Origin: Ruania rhizosphaerae
Lineage (GTDB): Bacteria > Actinomycetota > Actinomycetes > Actinomycetales > Beutenbergiaceae
Direction: 5' to 3'
Assembly: GCF_009805705.1 (NCBI RefSeq)
Contig: NZ_VSMB01000002.1
Span: 1-64,000 of the forward strand
Length of the DNA: 64,000 nucleotides
A model generated the notes under the pieces. It was given only the letters and a program-made list of their open reading frames with translations, did not search any database and was not told where the DNA came from. Both the position numbers and the translations under genes were made by a program. Each line of letters begins with the position of its first letter. Position 1 is the stretch's first letter. Shown piece after piece: positions 53,246 to 63,670 of the stretch.

Positions 53246-54190
53246 ATGATGAGTGCCGAGATCGCAGCGGCGCCACCGGACCGGGCCCGCCGCCGGCCAC
53301 GGTCACGGTGGGTCGCACCGTATACCTTCCTGCTGCCGGCAGGGATCCTGTTCATCGCCTTCCTGGCGATCCCGATGGTGTATGCCCTGTACCTGAGCTT
53401 CCGCGGGCTGCGGGTGACCGGCGACGGTCCGTTCGGGGTCCAGGAGGAGACCTGGGTCGGGCTGTCGAACTACGTCGCGACCTTCACCGATCCGGAGTTC
53501 CTCGCCGGGTTCGGGCGGTTGGCGATCTACGGCGCCATCGCCGTGCCGGTCACCCTGGGGCTGGCACTGACCTTCGCGCTGCTGCTCGATCTGCCCCGGG
53601 TGCGCGGGGCGCGCTTCGCGCGGACAGCGATCTTCATCCCGTATGCGGTGCCCGGAGTGATCGCCTCACTGTTGTGGGGCTTCCTCTACCTGCCCTCGAC
53701 GAGCCCGGCCAACTGGCTGCTGGGGCAGCTCGGATTGCCTGAGCTGACGGTGCTGGACGGAGGCATCCTCTTCGGTTCCGTCGCGAATATCGCGATCTGG
53801 AGCGGGGTCGGGTTCAACATGATCATCATCTACACCTCGCTGCGCGGTATCCCTGGCGACGTGTACGAGGCTGCGCGCATCGACGGCGCCTCGGAGTGGG
53901 ACATCGCCTACCGGATCAAGATCCCGCTGGTGGGCCCGGCGCTCGTGCTCACCGGGCTGTTCGCCCTCATCGGCACGTTGCAGGTGTACGGGGAGCCGAC
54001 CACGCTGCGGCCCATGACCAATGCCATCTCCCAGACCTGGGTGCCGTTGATGAAGATCTATCGCGACGCCTTCGTCCGCGATGACCTGTCTCTCGCCGCG
54101 GCCTCCTCCGTGGTCCTGGCCCTGGGCACCCTCGTGCTCTCGGTGCTGCTGCTGCGGATCACCCAGAAGCGAACCTTCGGAGAGTCCTGA
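53246..54190 (+). CDS. Sugar ABC transporter permease, MalF type
   Basis: This is a 314-aa CUT1 permease with a basic N-terminus (RARRRPRSRW), PYTFLLPAGILFIAFLAIPMVYALYLSF, NYVATFTDPEFLAGFGR and the ATPase-contact loop DVYEAARIDGASEWDIAYRIKIPLVGP. The start may be the ATG at 53246 or the next codon (also ATG). Its stop shares one base with the next gene's ATG (TGATG). Confidence 0.95.
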   Translation: MMSAEIAAAPPDRARRRPRSRWVAPYTFLLPAGILFIAFLAIPMVYALYLSFRGLRVTGDGPFGVQEETWVGLSNYVATFTDPEFLAGFGRLAIYGAIAVPVTLGLALTFALLLDLPRVRGARFARTAIFIPYAVPGVIASLLWGFLYLPSTSPANWLLGQLGLPELTVLDGGILFGSVANIAIWSGVGFNMIIIYTSLRGIPGDVYEAARIDGASEWDIAYRIKIPLVGPALVLTGLFALIGTLQVYGEPTTLRPMTNAISQTWVPLMKIYRDAFVRDDLSLAAASSVVLALGTLVLSVLLLRITQKRTFGES

Positions 54191-55089
54191 TGGCCACCAG
54201 CACCGTCTCCCCCCTCACGCGCCCCCTCCCGACGGCGGCAGCTCGCCTCGGCCCGCCCGCTCGCCCGCGGCGCATCTGGCCCAGCCTGGTCCTGCTGATC
54301 GGCGCCCTGTACTGCCTGGTCCCGGTCGCCTGGGTGGTCATCGCCTCCACCAAGTCCAACTCCGAGCTGTTCACCACCTTCACCTTCGCTCCCGGTTCCG
54401 GGCTGCTGGACAACCTGCGGGACTTGTTCAGCTACGGCGGCGGGCAGTTCGCCCAGTGGGCACTGAACAGCCTGATCTTCGCCGGCTTCGGTTCGGTGGC
54501 GTGCACGCTGATCTCCACGATGGCCGGATTCGCCCTGGCCAAGTACACCTTCCCGGGGCGCCAGATCGTCTTCTACGCCATCCTCGGTGGGGTGCTGCTG
54601 CCCGGTATCACGCTCGCGATCCCGCAGTATCTGCTGATGTCCGAGATCGGCCTGGCCGGCTCGTACTGGTCGGTGCTGCTGCCCTCGTTGATCTCACCCT
54701 TCGGCATCTACCTGGCCCGGGTCTATGCCGGCGCGGCCGTACCGAGCGAGACCATGGAGGCCGCCCGCATCGATGGCGCCGGTGACGCACGCGTATTCAG
54801 CGCGATCGCACTGCCGATGCTGGTGCCCGGGATGGTGACGATCTTCCTGCTGCAGTTCGTCAGCATCTGGAACAACTTCCTGCTGCCGTTCATCATGCTC
54901 TCCGACGAGCGCATGTACCCGCTGACCGTCGGGCTCTACACCCTGCTGTCGAAGGGGTCCGGCACGCCATCCCTGTACAGCCTGGCGATCATCGGTGCGG
55001 CGGTGGCGATCATCCCGCTCGTGGTGATGATGCTGGTATTGCAGCGCTACTGGCGGCTGGACCTGATCAGCGGCGGCCTCAAGGGCTGA
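54190..55089 (+). CDS. Sugar ABC transporter permease, MalG type
   Basis: This is a 299-aa CUT1 permease: LVLLIGALYCLVPVAWVVIASTKSNSELF, AGFALAKYTFPGRQ, and the contact loop SETMEAARIDGAGDARVFSAIALPML. It ends WRLDLISGGLKG, like other MalG/LacG proteins. It is translationally coupled to the MalF-type gene. No ATP-binding gene follows; a shared MsiK-like ATPase is presumed. Confidence 0.95.
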   Translation: MATSTVSPLTRPLPTAAARLGPPARPRRIWPSLVLLIGALYCLVPVAWVVIASTKSNSELFTTFTFAPGSGLLDNLRDLFSYGGGQFAQWALNSLIFAGFGSVACTLISTMAGFALAKYTFPGRQIVFYAILGGVLLPGITLAIPQYLLMSEIGLAGSYWSVLLPSLISPFGIYLARVYAGAAVPSETMEAARIDGAGDARVFSAIALPMLVPGMVTIFLLQFVSIWNNFLLPFIMLSDERMYPLTVGLYTLLSKGSGTPSLYSLAIIGAAVAIIPLVVMMLVLQRYWRLDLISGGLKG

Positions 55090-55109
55090 CAAGACTTCAA
55101 GGAGCACCC

Positions 55110-57140
55110 ATGACCGACATCCTCACCGGCGCCAGCGGATTCCTGTTCGGCGGCGACTACAACCCCGAGCAGTGGCCCCGCGAGGTCTGGGCGCAGGACA
55201 TGCAGCTCATGCAGCGTGCCGGGGTGAACACCGCCACGATCGGGGTGTTCTCCTGGGCGCTGCTCGAACCCCGCGAGGGTGAGTACGACACCGCCTGGCT
55301 GGACGAGGTCATCGACTCCCTCGATGCGGCCGGTGTCTCGTTCTTCCTCGCCACCCCGACGGCGTCCCCTCCCCCGTGGCTGACCCGCGCCCACCCGGAC
55401 GCGCTGCCGGTGCGCCCCGACGGCACCCGCGTGTTGCACGGCTCGCGCGACACCTATGCCATCAGCTCCCCCGCCTACCGGGAGGCCGCCCGCCGGATGG
55501 CGCGGATGCTCGCCGAGCGGTACGGCGCCCATCCCCGACTGCGCGGCTGGCACGTGCACAACGAGTACGGCACGATCGACCACGGCCCGCACGCGGCAGC
55601 GGCGTTCCGGCGGTGGCTACAGTCGCGGTACGGCACCCTGGAGGCTCTGAACGAGGCCTGGTACACGGCCTTCTGGTCCCAGCACTACGGCGACTGGGAG
55701 GACATTCTGCCGCCGATGCAGACCCAGTACCTGCACAACCCGGCCCAGGTGGTGGACTTCAAGCGGTTCTGCTCCGACGAGATGCTCGCCGCCTACTCCG
55801 AGCAAGTGGCCGAGATCCGGGCGGCCGGATCGGCAGCTCCGGTGACGACCAACTTCATGCTGCCCACCTGGAACCACCTCGACCAGTGGAACTGGGCCGA
55901 TCAGCAGGATCTGGTTTCCATCGACCACTACCTCGACACCCCCGGCCCCGACGGCGAGACCCACGTGGCCTACGCCGGCGACCTCACGAGGTCGTGGGCC
56001 GGCGGGCCGTGGTTGCTGATGGAGCAGAATGCCGCCGGCATCCGTGTCGATGACAGAACCTTCGTCAAGGATCCGGACCGGATGATCCGCCACTCCCTCG
56101 GGTACATCGCGCGCGGGTCGCAAGGCTCGCTGTTCTTCCAGTGGCGTGCCTCGGCGGCCGGTGCCGAGTCCTGGCATGGCGCGCTGGTGCCACACGTGGG
56201 GCCGGAGAGTCGAGGATTCGAGGCCACGGTGGCTCTCGGGGGCATGCTCGAGCGGATCTCCGAGGTGGCCGAGCCACCTGCTGAGGGGCCACTGGTCGAG
56301 GCCGAGGTCGGCATCGTCTGGGATGCGGGCGGCTGGTGGTCGCTGGAGACCCCGCACCTGCCGAACGAAGCGCTCGACTACTCCGCCGAGGTCCGCGCCA
56401 CCCACCGCTCGCTCTGGCGGGCCGGGATCGCCGCAGACTTCGTCCGGCCGGGTGCCGACGCCTCCCGGTACCGGGTACTGGCGGTCCCGAGCCTGTTCGC
56501 CATGGATGACGCGACCGTGACGTGGCTGCGCACCTACGTCGAGGCGGGCGGTCACCTGGTGGTCGGCCACTTCAGCGGGGTCGCCGACGAGAACCAGCGG
56601 GTCACGCTCGGCGGCTACCCGGGCCGGATCCGGGACCTGCTCGGGGTCCGGGTGGAGGAGATCCGGCCACTCGCACTGGGCGAGACTGCCACGCTCTCGG
56701 ACGGTTCCACCATCGAGCAGTGGACCGAACGGATGGCGCTGGCCGGCGCGGAGCAACTCGCGGCCTACGCCAGCGGGGACCTGGCAGGCCTGCCTGCGAT
56801 CGCACGCCACGCCGTCGGGAAGGGCAGTGCCACCTACCTCTCGGCGCGGCTACGACAGGACGCACGCGATGACTTCTGGGCTCGCCTGTGCGCGAGCGAG
56901 GGCATCACGCCGGAGGTGCCGGACGCCGTCGGGACCGGCCTGGAGGTGGTGCGACGGCGGGGGGCACGGGCGGACTACCTGTTCTGCCTGCACCACGGCA
57001 ACCGGGCACTGCGCGTGTCAGGTCCGGGTCATGACCTGCTCACCGAGCAGCCCACGGACGGCGGTATCGTGCTGGAGCCGGGTGAGGTCGCCGTGGTCCG
57101 CACGCGCCCGGGCAGCACCTGGCACGTCACCGCTGCCTGA
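55110..57140 (+). CDS. GH42 beta-galactosidase
   Basis: This is a 676-aa family 42 enzyme that removes beta-linked galactose from oligosaccharides in the cytoplasm. GGDYNPEQWPREVW at the N-terminus is a hallmark. The acid/base is Glu152 in HVHNEYG and the nucleophile Glu305 in LLMEQNAAG. The trimerisation/Rossmann-like middle domain (VGIVWDAGGWWSLETP) and the small C-terminal beta domain are present, so it is full length. AAGGAGC precedes the ATG. It follows the permease genes by 20 bases. The substrate in context may be galactosylated xyloglucan oligomers or another galactan. Confidence 0.94.
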   Translation: MTDILTGASGFLFGGDYNPEQWPREVWAQDMQLMQRAGVNTATIGVFSWALLEPREGEYDTAWLDEVIDSLDAAGVSFFLATPTASPPPWLTRAHPDALPVRPDGTRVLHGSRDTYAISSPAYREAARRMARMLAERYGAHPRLRGWHVHNEYGTIDHGPHAAAAFRRWLQSRYGTLEALNEAWYTAFWSQHYGDWEDILPPMQTQYLHNPAQVVDFKRFCSDEMLAAYSEQVAEIRAAGSAAPVTTNFMLPTWNHLDQWNWADQQDLVSIDHYLDTPGPDGETHVAYAGDLTRSWAGGPWLLMEQNAAGIRVDDRTFVKDPDRMIRHSLGYIARGSQGSLFFQWRASAAGAESWHGALVPHVGPESRGFEATVALGGMLERISEVAEPPAEGPLVEAEVGIVWDAGGWWSLETPHLPNEALDYSAEVRATHRSLWRAGIAADFVRPGADASRYRVLAVPSLFAMDDATVTWLRTYVEAGGHLVVGHFSGVADENQRVTLGGYPGRIRDLLGVRVEEIRPLALGETATLSDGSTIEQWTERMALAGAEQLAAYASGDLAGLPAIARHAVGKGSATYLSARLRQDARDDFWARLCASEGITPEVPDAVGTGLEVVRRRGARADYLFCLHHGNRALRVSGPGHDLLTEQPTDGGIVLEPGEVAVVRTRPGSTWHVTAA

Positions 57141-57155
57141 TCACGAGGAGAAACC

Positions 57156-58604
57156 ATGCCGTCCGCCAGCCAGGACCGGCCGAACGTCCTGCTGATCCTC
57201 TCCGACGACCACGGCTACGGTGACCGCTCCGCCCTCGGCAACGACCCCGCGGTCCGGACCCCGGCGCTGGACAGGCTCGCTGCCGACGGCGTGACCTGTT
57301 CGGACGCCTACGTCGCCGCTCCGATCTGCAACCCCTCGCGCGGAGCGATCATCAGTGGCTCCTACCCGGCGCGGTGGGGCTCGACGTGGTTCTCCGACAC
57401 CCGATTCCCGTACGAGCGCACCACCCTGGCTGAGCGCTTCGGCGAGCTCGGGTACACCTGCGGCTACTTCGGGAAGGTGCACTACGGGCCCGAAGAGCCC
57501 GGCGACCGGGCTTGCCCGTCCGAGCACGGCTTCGACGAGTCCTACTACGGTCTTGCGGGCCAGCAGCAGGGGCGCCTGAACTACCTGGTACACAGTGAGG
57601 AGGCGGTCGCCGAGTACGGCCCGGAGGCGCAGTGGCGGATGGCGGTCCAGCCGATGCTGCACAACGGCGAGCCGGACGAGTTGGACGGATTCCTCACCGC
57701 CGAGATCGGCCGGCGTACCCGGGACTTCATGACATCCGCCGAGGAGCCGTTCTTCGCCATGGTCGCCTTCAACGCCGTGCACAACTTCTGCTGGCAGCTG
57801 CCGGCCGAGGAGCTCGAGCGTCGAGGGCTGCCCGCCAAGCCGGACTGGCACGACGCGGACGACATCAGCTACCAGGACTGGTACGACGGCGCGATCGCGC
57901 CGAACCTCGAGCACGGGCGCGAGTACTACCTCGCCCAGCTGGAGCTCATGGACGCCGAGATCGGCCTCTTCCTCGACACTCTGCGCGACCAGGGGTTGGA
58001 CGATAACACCGTCGTGGTCTACCTGACCGACAACGGCGGTTCCACCTGCAACTACGGCGACAACACCCCGCTCAGCGGCACCAAGTACACCCTCGCCGAG
58101 GGCGGAGTGCGGGTGCCCTACCTCGTCCGCTGGCCCGGTGGCGGCTGGGATGGTGGACGCATCCAGTCCGGACTCGTCAGTTCGATGGACCTCTACCCTA
58201 CGCTCCTGGCCGCCGCAGGCTACGTCGTGTCAGGGCTCGATGTCGACGGCACCGATCAGGGGGCGTTGTGGCGCGGTGAGACGGTGGCCGGGCACGAGTC
58301 CCTGCACTGGGAGACCGGGTTCCAGTCCGCTGTGCGGGTCGGTGACCTGAAGCTGCGGATCACCCATGGCGACCACCAGGATGCCCGCGGTGTGCTGACG
58401 GTCGAGCATGTCGACGTCGGGGACGGGGTGCAGCTGTTCGACCTGACTGCCGACCTCGCGGAGCAGCGCGACCTGCTTGCCGAACGACCCGAGGACGTCC
58501 GTCGCCTCTGGCAGCGCCACGCAGCCTGGCTGCACGAGGTGGGGCGGGACGATCTGGCGGAGCAGCACGGCGAGCGGGTGGCTGCGGCCCTCACCCTGGG
58601 CTAG
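57156..58604 (+). CDS. Sulfatase (formylglycine-dependent)
   Basis: This is a 482-aa type I sulfatase. The metal-binding start PNVLLILSDDHGYGD (Asp17, Asp18) and the maturation signature CNPSRGAIISG (Cys58, Pro60, Arg62, to be converted to formylglycine) are intact. GYFGKVHYG and VVYLTDNGGST follow. It should hydrolyse sulfate esters from a sugar. There is no signal peptide, so it appears cytoplasmic, acting on imported oligosaccharides. A formylglycine-generating enzyme would be needed and is not in this window. It lies 15 bases after the GH42 gene. Its stop interlocks through CTAG with nagA on the other strand. Confidence 0.93.
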   Translation: MPSASQDRPNVLLILSDDHGYGDRSALGNDPAVRTPALDRLAADGVTCSDAYVAAPICNPSRGAIISGSYPARWGSTWFSDTRFPYERTTLAERFGELGYTCGYFGKVHYGPEEPGDRACPSEHGFDESYYGLAGQQQGRLNYLVHSEEAVAEYGPEAQWRMAVQPMLHNGEPDELDGFLTAEIGRRTRDFMTSAEEPFFAMVAFNAVHNFCWQLPAEELERRGLPAKPDWHDADDISYQDWYDGAIAPNLEHGREYYLAQLELMDAEIGLFLDTLRDQGLDDNTVVVYLTDNGGSTCNYGDNTPLSGTKYTLAEGGVRVPYLVRWPGGGWDGGRIQSGLVSSMDLYPTLLAAAGYVVSGLDVDGTDQGALWRGETVAGHESLHWETGFQSAVRVGDLKLRITHGDHQDARGVLTVEHVDVGDGVQLFDLTADLAEQRDLLAERPEDVRRLWQRHAAWLHEVGRDDLAEQHGERVAAALTLG

Positions 58605-59803
58605 GAGACGTCCTGGCCGTCGCGGATCACGCGCTGCACCTGCAGATCGGGATCGGTGACCACGACGTCGGCGCGGTAGCCGGCCCGCAGCGCGCCGTAG
58701 GGGGCACTCCCCTGCTGGCCGCGGGAGCGCAACACCTCAGCCGGGGTGAGTGAGGCCGAGCGGACGGCGTCCACCAGGGGCACGCCACCGGCGATGGTGG
58801 TCCGGACGACATCGATCAGATGGGCCGTTCCCCCGGCGATCGACCCGCCGTTGACGAGCCGCGCGACGCCGTCGGAGACCTGCACATCGAGACTGCCGAG
58901 CACATACTCACCGTCCGCCATTCCGGCCGCGGCCATGGCATCGGTGACCAGGGCGACATTCTCCGGGCCGACGGTGGCGATGATGTCACGCACGAGCTCG
59001 GGATCGAGGTGGGCGCCGTCCCCGATCAACTCCAGCACGATCTCGCCGCGGCGGGCAGCGGCGAGCACCACGGGGATGGGACCGGGTTCGCGGTGGTGCA
59101 GGGGCCGCATCCCGTTGAAGAGATGGGTCACGGTCGCGCGCCGGCCGGTGCCGTCGAGCCTGTCGACGAGACGCTCGACGGCGGCGCGGGTGTCCGGTGC
59201 CGAGGCATCGGTGTGGCCCACGGACGGCAGTGCGCCGGCGACGAGCAGGGCATCGATCGCCTCGTTCGCGCCCGTGACCTCGGGCGCGACGGTCATGGTC
59301 GCGAGGTGACCGCGGGCTGCCTCAGCCATCCGCTCCACGAGCGTGGGATCACCGTCGATGAGGTACGCAGGGTCCTGGGCGCCGCACCGGGACGCCGCGA
59401 GGAAGGGGCCCTCGGAGTGGATGCCTTCGATCTCCCCGGCGTCAGCGAGCTCGGCGAGCACCGCCACCCGGGCGAGCAGGACTTCCGGGGAGGCGGTGAC
59501 CAGGGACGCGAGCATGCGGGTCGTGCCGTAGCGGCGGTGCTCTGTCACGGCTCGCATCACCTCAGCCGTATCGGTCACCGCGGGGATGCTCGCTCCCCCG
59601 CCGCCGTGGTTATGGACGTCCACCAAGCCCGGTATGACGTATCCCTGTGGACCCTCCGGCAGCTGCGCCAGCTCTTCGGCGATCTGCGTGGGTGCCTGGT
59701 CGGCTGACCCCACCCAACTGAGGCGGTCACCCTCCCAGCAGACGACACCGTCGGGGATCTCCTGCTCGGGCGTGACGATACGCCCGCGTACTGCCTGCAC
59801 CAT
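58601..59803 (-). CDS. nagA: N-acetylglucosamine-6-phosphate deacetylase
   Basis: NagA removes acetate from GlcNAc-6-phosphate in amino-sugar and cell-wall recycling. The 400-aa amidohydrolase shows GLVDVHNHGGGGA (His64, His66), GIHSEGPFLA (metal Glu), SVGHTDAS, THLFNGMRPLHHREPG and the catalytic Asp in VTDAMAAAGM. ATG 59803 matches the family start and the longer frame upstream overlaps nucS, so it is rejected. It is 14 bases after nucS. Its stop shares CTAG with the sulfatase gene. Confidence 0.95.
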   Translation of the reverse strand: MVQAVRGRIVTPEQEIPDGVVCWEGDRLSWVGSADQAPTQIAEELAQLPEGPQGYVIPGLVDVHNHGGGGASIPAVTDTAEVMRAVTEHRRYGTTRMLASLVTASPEVLLARVAVLAELADAGEIEGIHSEGPFLAASRCGAQDPAYLIDGDPTLVERMAEAARGHLATMTVAPEVTGANEAIDALLVAGALPSVGHTDASAPDTRAAVERLVDRLDGTGRRATVTHLFNGMRPLHHREPGPIPVVLAAARRGEIVLELIGDGAHLDPELVRDIIATVGPENVALVTDAMAAAGMADGEYVLGSLDVQVSDGVARLVNGGSIAGGTAHLIDVVRTTIAGGVPLVDAVRSASLTPAEVLRSRGQQGSAPYGALRAGYRADVVVTDPDLQVQRVIRDGQDVS

Positions 59804-59817
59804 GGCTGGGCTTCCTC

Positions 59818-60510
59818 TCAGAACAGGCGGGAGTCGACGTCGTCGATCCCGCGCATCGCGTCGTAGTCCAGCACCAGGCACCGGATGCCTCGGTCGGTCG
59901 CCAGCACCCGTGCCTGCGGTTTGATCTCCTGCGCGGCGAACACGCCTTCCACGGGTGCCAGCAACGGGTCCCGGTTCAACAGGTCCAGGTAGCGTGTGAG
60001 CTGCTCGACACCGTCGATGTCGCCCCGGCGCTTGATCTCCACCGCGACGTGGCCGCCGTCCCCTCGGGCGAGGATGTCGACCGGTCCGATGGCCGTCGGG
60101 TACTCGCGGCGCACGAGTGCGTGACCCTCCCCGAGCAGACCGATCTGCTCGGCGAGCAACGTCTGCAGGTGCGCCTCCACGCCGTCCTTCACCAACCCCG
60201 GGTCGACCCCGAGCTCGAAGCTGTGGTCGGCCTGAATCTCGTGCAAGGAGATGATCAGGCGGTCGTCGGACTTCGTGTTCTGGACCGTCCACACCTCATT
60301 CACGCCCTGCTCTCGCTGGTCGTCAGTGGGCTCGGACTCCGTCACGGTGCAGGGCGGCGTCATCCAGTTCAACGGCTTGTACGACCCGCCGTCGGAGTGC
60401 ACCAGCACCGACCCATCCGCCTTGCGCATCAGCACCCGCGGTGCCAACGGCAGATGCGCCGTCAGCCTTCCCGAGTAGTCCACCGAGCATGCCGCGACCA
60501 CGATCCTCAC
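59818..60510 (-). CDS. nucS: Mismatch-specific endonuclease NucS
   Basis: NucS (EndoMS) makes double-strand cuts at mismatches and replaces MutSL in actinobacteria and archaea. The 230-aa protein starts [20 protein letters not shown], with [16 protein letters not shown] in the N-terminal DNA-binding part. The C-terminal RecB-like nuclease core is [22 protein letters not shown] (Asp, Glu-x-Lys), then [12 protein letters not shown] 60510 is the family start. Its place beside DUF2550 and atpC is the usual actinobacterial arrangement. Confidence 0.97.
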   Translation of the reverse strand: MRIVVAACSVDYSGRLTAHLPLAPRVLMRKADGSVLVHSDGGSYKPLNWMTPPCTVTESEPTDDQREQGVNEVWTVQNTKSDDRLIISLHEIQADHSFELGVDPGLVKDGVEAHLQTLLAEQIGLLGEGHALVRREYPTAIGPVDILARGDGGHVAVEIKRRGDIDGVEQLTRYLDLLNRDPLLAPVEGVFAAQEIKPQARVLATDRGIRCLVLDYDAMRGIDDVDSRLF

Positions 60511-60549
60511 CTGCTACGACTCCGTTTCCGCTGACCCGACGATGGCTCG

Positions 60550-60963
60550 TCACACGATACGGGACGTACTGGGGTCCGGGGGTGCGGCCTCCAGCCAGGA
60601 GCGCAGGCCGTCGAGTGCGCCGTCTGCGGCCGTGAGGACGAACTCTTCGCCACGGTAGGAGCAGCGTGCCTCACTGATCGGTTCGGGGTGGTCCTGGAGG
60701 TGTCGGAGCCGGCGCGCCACGATGTCCAGCTCGCGGCGGCGCCATCGACGCGATGGCCGCAACGACAACGAGACCACCTCGTAGAAGTCGAGGTGGTCTC
60801 GTGTGTAGTCGGCGATCCCGGAGATCCAACGCGTTCCCGCGTGCACGGAGCACTCGAAGGAGCCGACGCGGCGGTGCAACGCGTGCAGGCGCCAGAAGAA
60901 CAGGGCAGCGAGGACGAGGGCAGCGATCATGACCGTGACGACGGCGACGATCACCAACCTCAT
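60550..60963 (-). CDS. DUF2550 membrane-anchored protein
   Basis: This 137-aa protein has one N-terminal transmembrane helix (IVAVVTVMIAALVLAALFFW) followed by a small cytoplasmic domain (GSFECSVHAGTRWISGIADYTRDHL, FYEVVSLSLRPSRRW, RRRELDIVARR). This is DUF2550, of unknown function, conserved in actinobacteria just after atpC. A perfect 14-base-pair inverted repeat lies inside the coding sequence, so the transcript should form a strong hairpin there. Confidence 0.93.
   Translation of the reverse strand: MRLVIVAVVTVMIAALVLAALFFWRLHALHRRVGSFECSVHAGTRWISGIADYTRDHLDFYEVVSLSLRPSRRWRRRELDIVARRLRHLQDHPEPISEARCSYRGEEFVLTAADGALDGLRSWLEAAPPDPSTSRIV
60768..60802. repeat. Perfect 14-bp hairpin inside the DUF2550 gene
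   Basis: ACGAGACCACCTCG (60768-60781) and its exact complement (60789-60802) are separated by 7 bases. It encodes the TRDHLDFYEVVSL segment on the minus strand. A stem this long is unusual in a conserved coding region. Confidence 0.85.
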
Positions 60964-60969
60964 GCCCGC

Positions 60970-61251
60970 TCAGTTCTCGACGGTGCCGGCAGGGTCCTCC
61001 GACGTGGTGGGGTCGACGACGATCGTCACGTCATCGGAGTCCACCGAGAGGAAGCCACCGCTGATGTCCATGGTGACCGGCTCGCCGCCGGACGGGCGCA
61101 CCCTCACAGTGCCGGGACGCAGCACCGCCAGCACCGGCTGGTGCCCGGGAAGAATACCCAGGTCACCGTCGGCCGCGGGGGCGCCGACACTCTGCGCCTC
61201 GCCCGACCACCAGGTGCGGTCGGCCGAGACCATCTCCACCTTCAGCGGCAC
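60970..61251 (-). CDS. atpC: ATP synthase F1 epsilon subunit
   Basis: This is a 93-aa epsilon subunit: LKVEMVSADRTWWSGEAQSV, GDLGILPGHQPVLAVLRPGTVRV and ISGGFLSVDSDDVTIVV. Only the N-terminal beta-sandwich is present; the C-terminal two-helix inhibitory domain is missing, as is common in actinobacteria with short epsilon subunits. GTG start. It is the last atp gene. Confidence 0.96.
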   Translation of the reverse strand: MPLKVEMVSADRTWWSGEAQSVGAPAADGDLGILPGHQPVLAVLRPGTVRVRPSGGEPVTMDISGGFLSVDSDDVTIVVDPTTSEDPAGTVEN

Positions 61252-61280
61252 GCCGCCTCCTTCGTTCGTCGTCTCGTTTC

Positions 61281-62774
<1,494 letters not shown>

Positions 62775-63668
62775 TCAGCTGGCGGCCAGGGCGTCGGAAC
62801 CCGAGACGATCTCGCTGATCTCCTGGGTGATCTCGGCCTGCCGCGCCTGGTTGGCAAGCCGGGTGTACTTACGGATGATGTCCTCGGCGTTCTTGGTCGC
62901 CGTGTTCATCGCGCGCTGCCGTGCGGCCAGCTCGGAGGCGGCCGCCTGCAGCAACGCGTTGAAGAGCCGGCTGCGGATATACCGCGGCAGCAGGGCGTCC
63001 AGCACGGCTTCGGGCGAGGGCTCGAACTCGTACAGCGGCAACGGCTTCTCGCCGACCGGGGCAACGCCGTCCACGACCTCCAGCGGCAGCAGGCGAATCA
63101 CCTGCGGCTCCTGGGAAACCATCGACTTGAACTGCGTGAAGACCACATGCAGCTCGGCGACGCCACCGTCCTCGGCCGGAGCCTGGAAGGCGTCGAGCAA
63201 GGTGTTGCCGATCTCCTGGGCCGTCTCCAGCGCCGGGCTGTCCGAGTTACCGGTCCAGCTCTGCACGATCTCGCGGCGCCGGAACTGGTAGAAGCTCACG
63301 CCGCGGCGACCGGTCACGTAGAGCGCGACCTCCTTGCCCTCGTCCTCCAGCTGCAGTCGCAGCCGCTCGGCCTCGCGAAGCACGGAGGCGGAGTAGGCAC
63401 CGGCCTGTCCACGGTCAGCCGTCACGATCAGCACAGCGGCGCGCGTGGTGTCGGTCCGCTCCGTAGTGAGCGGGTGCTGGACGTCGGTGTGGGTGGCCAC
63501 GGCAGAGACCGCTCGGGTGATGGCCCGCGCGTAGGGGCTCGCCTTGACAGCCCGGTCCCGGGCCTTGCCGATACGGGAGGCGGCAATGAGCTCCATGGCG
63601 CGGAACATCTTCTTGAGGGTCTGGGTGGACCTGATCCTCTGCTTGTAGATCCGCTGTTGGGCGCCCAT
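62775..63668 (-). CDS. atpG: ATP synthase F1 gamma subunit
   Basis: This is the rotor shaft subunit, 297 aa. It has N-terminal helix [31 protein letters not shown], the central domain [23 protein letters not shown], and the C-terminal helix [60 protein letters not shown]. It starts two bases after the atpA stop. Confidence 0.97.
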   Translation of the reverse strand: MGAQQRIYKQRIRSTQTLKKMFRAMELIAASRIGKARDRAVKASPYARAITRAVSAVATHTDVQHPLTTERTDTTRAAVLIVTADRGQAGAYSASVLREAERLRLQLEDEGKEVALYVTGRRGVSFYQFRRREIVQSWTGNSDSPALETAQEIGNTLLDAFQAPAEDGGVAELHVVFTQFKSMVSQEPQVIRLLPLEVVDGVAPVGEKPLPLYEFEPSPEAVLDALLPRYIRSRLFNALLQAAASELAARQRAMNTATKNAEDIIRKYTRLANQARQAEITQEISEIVSGSDALAAS

Positions 63669-63670
63669 GC

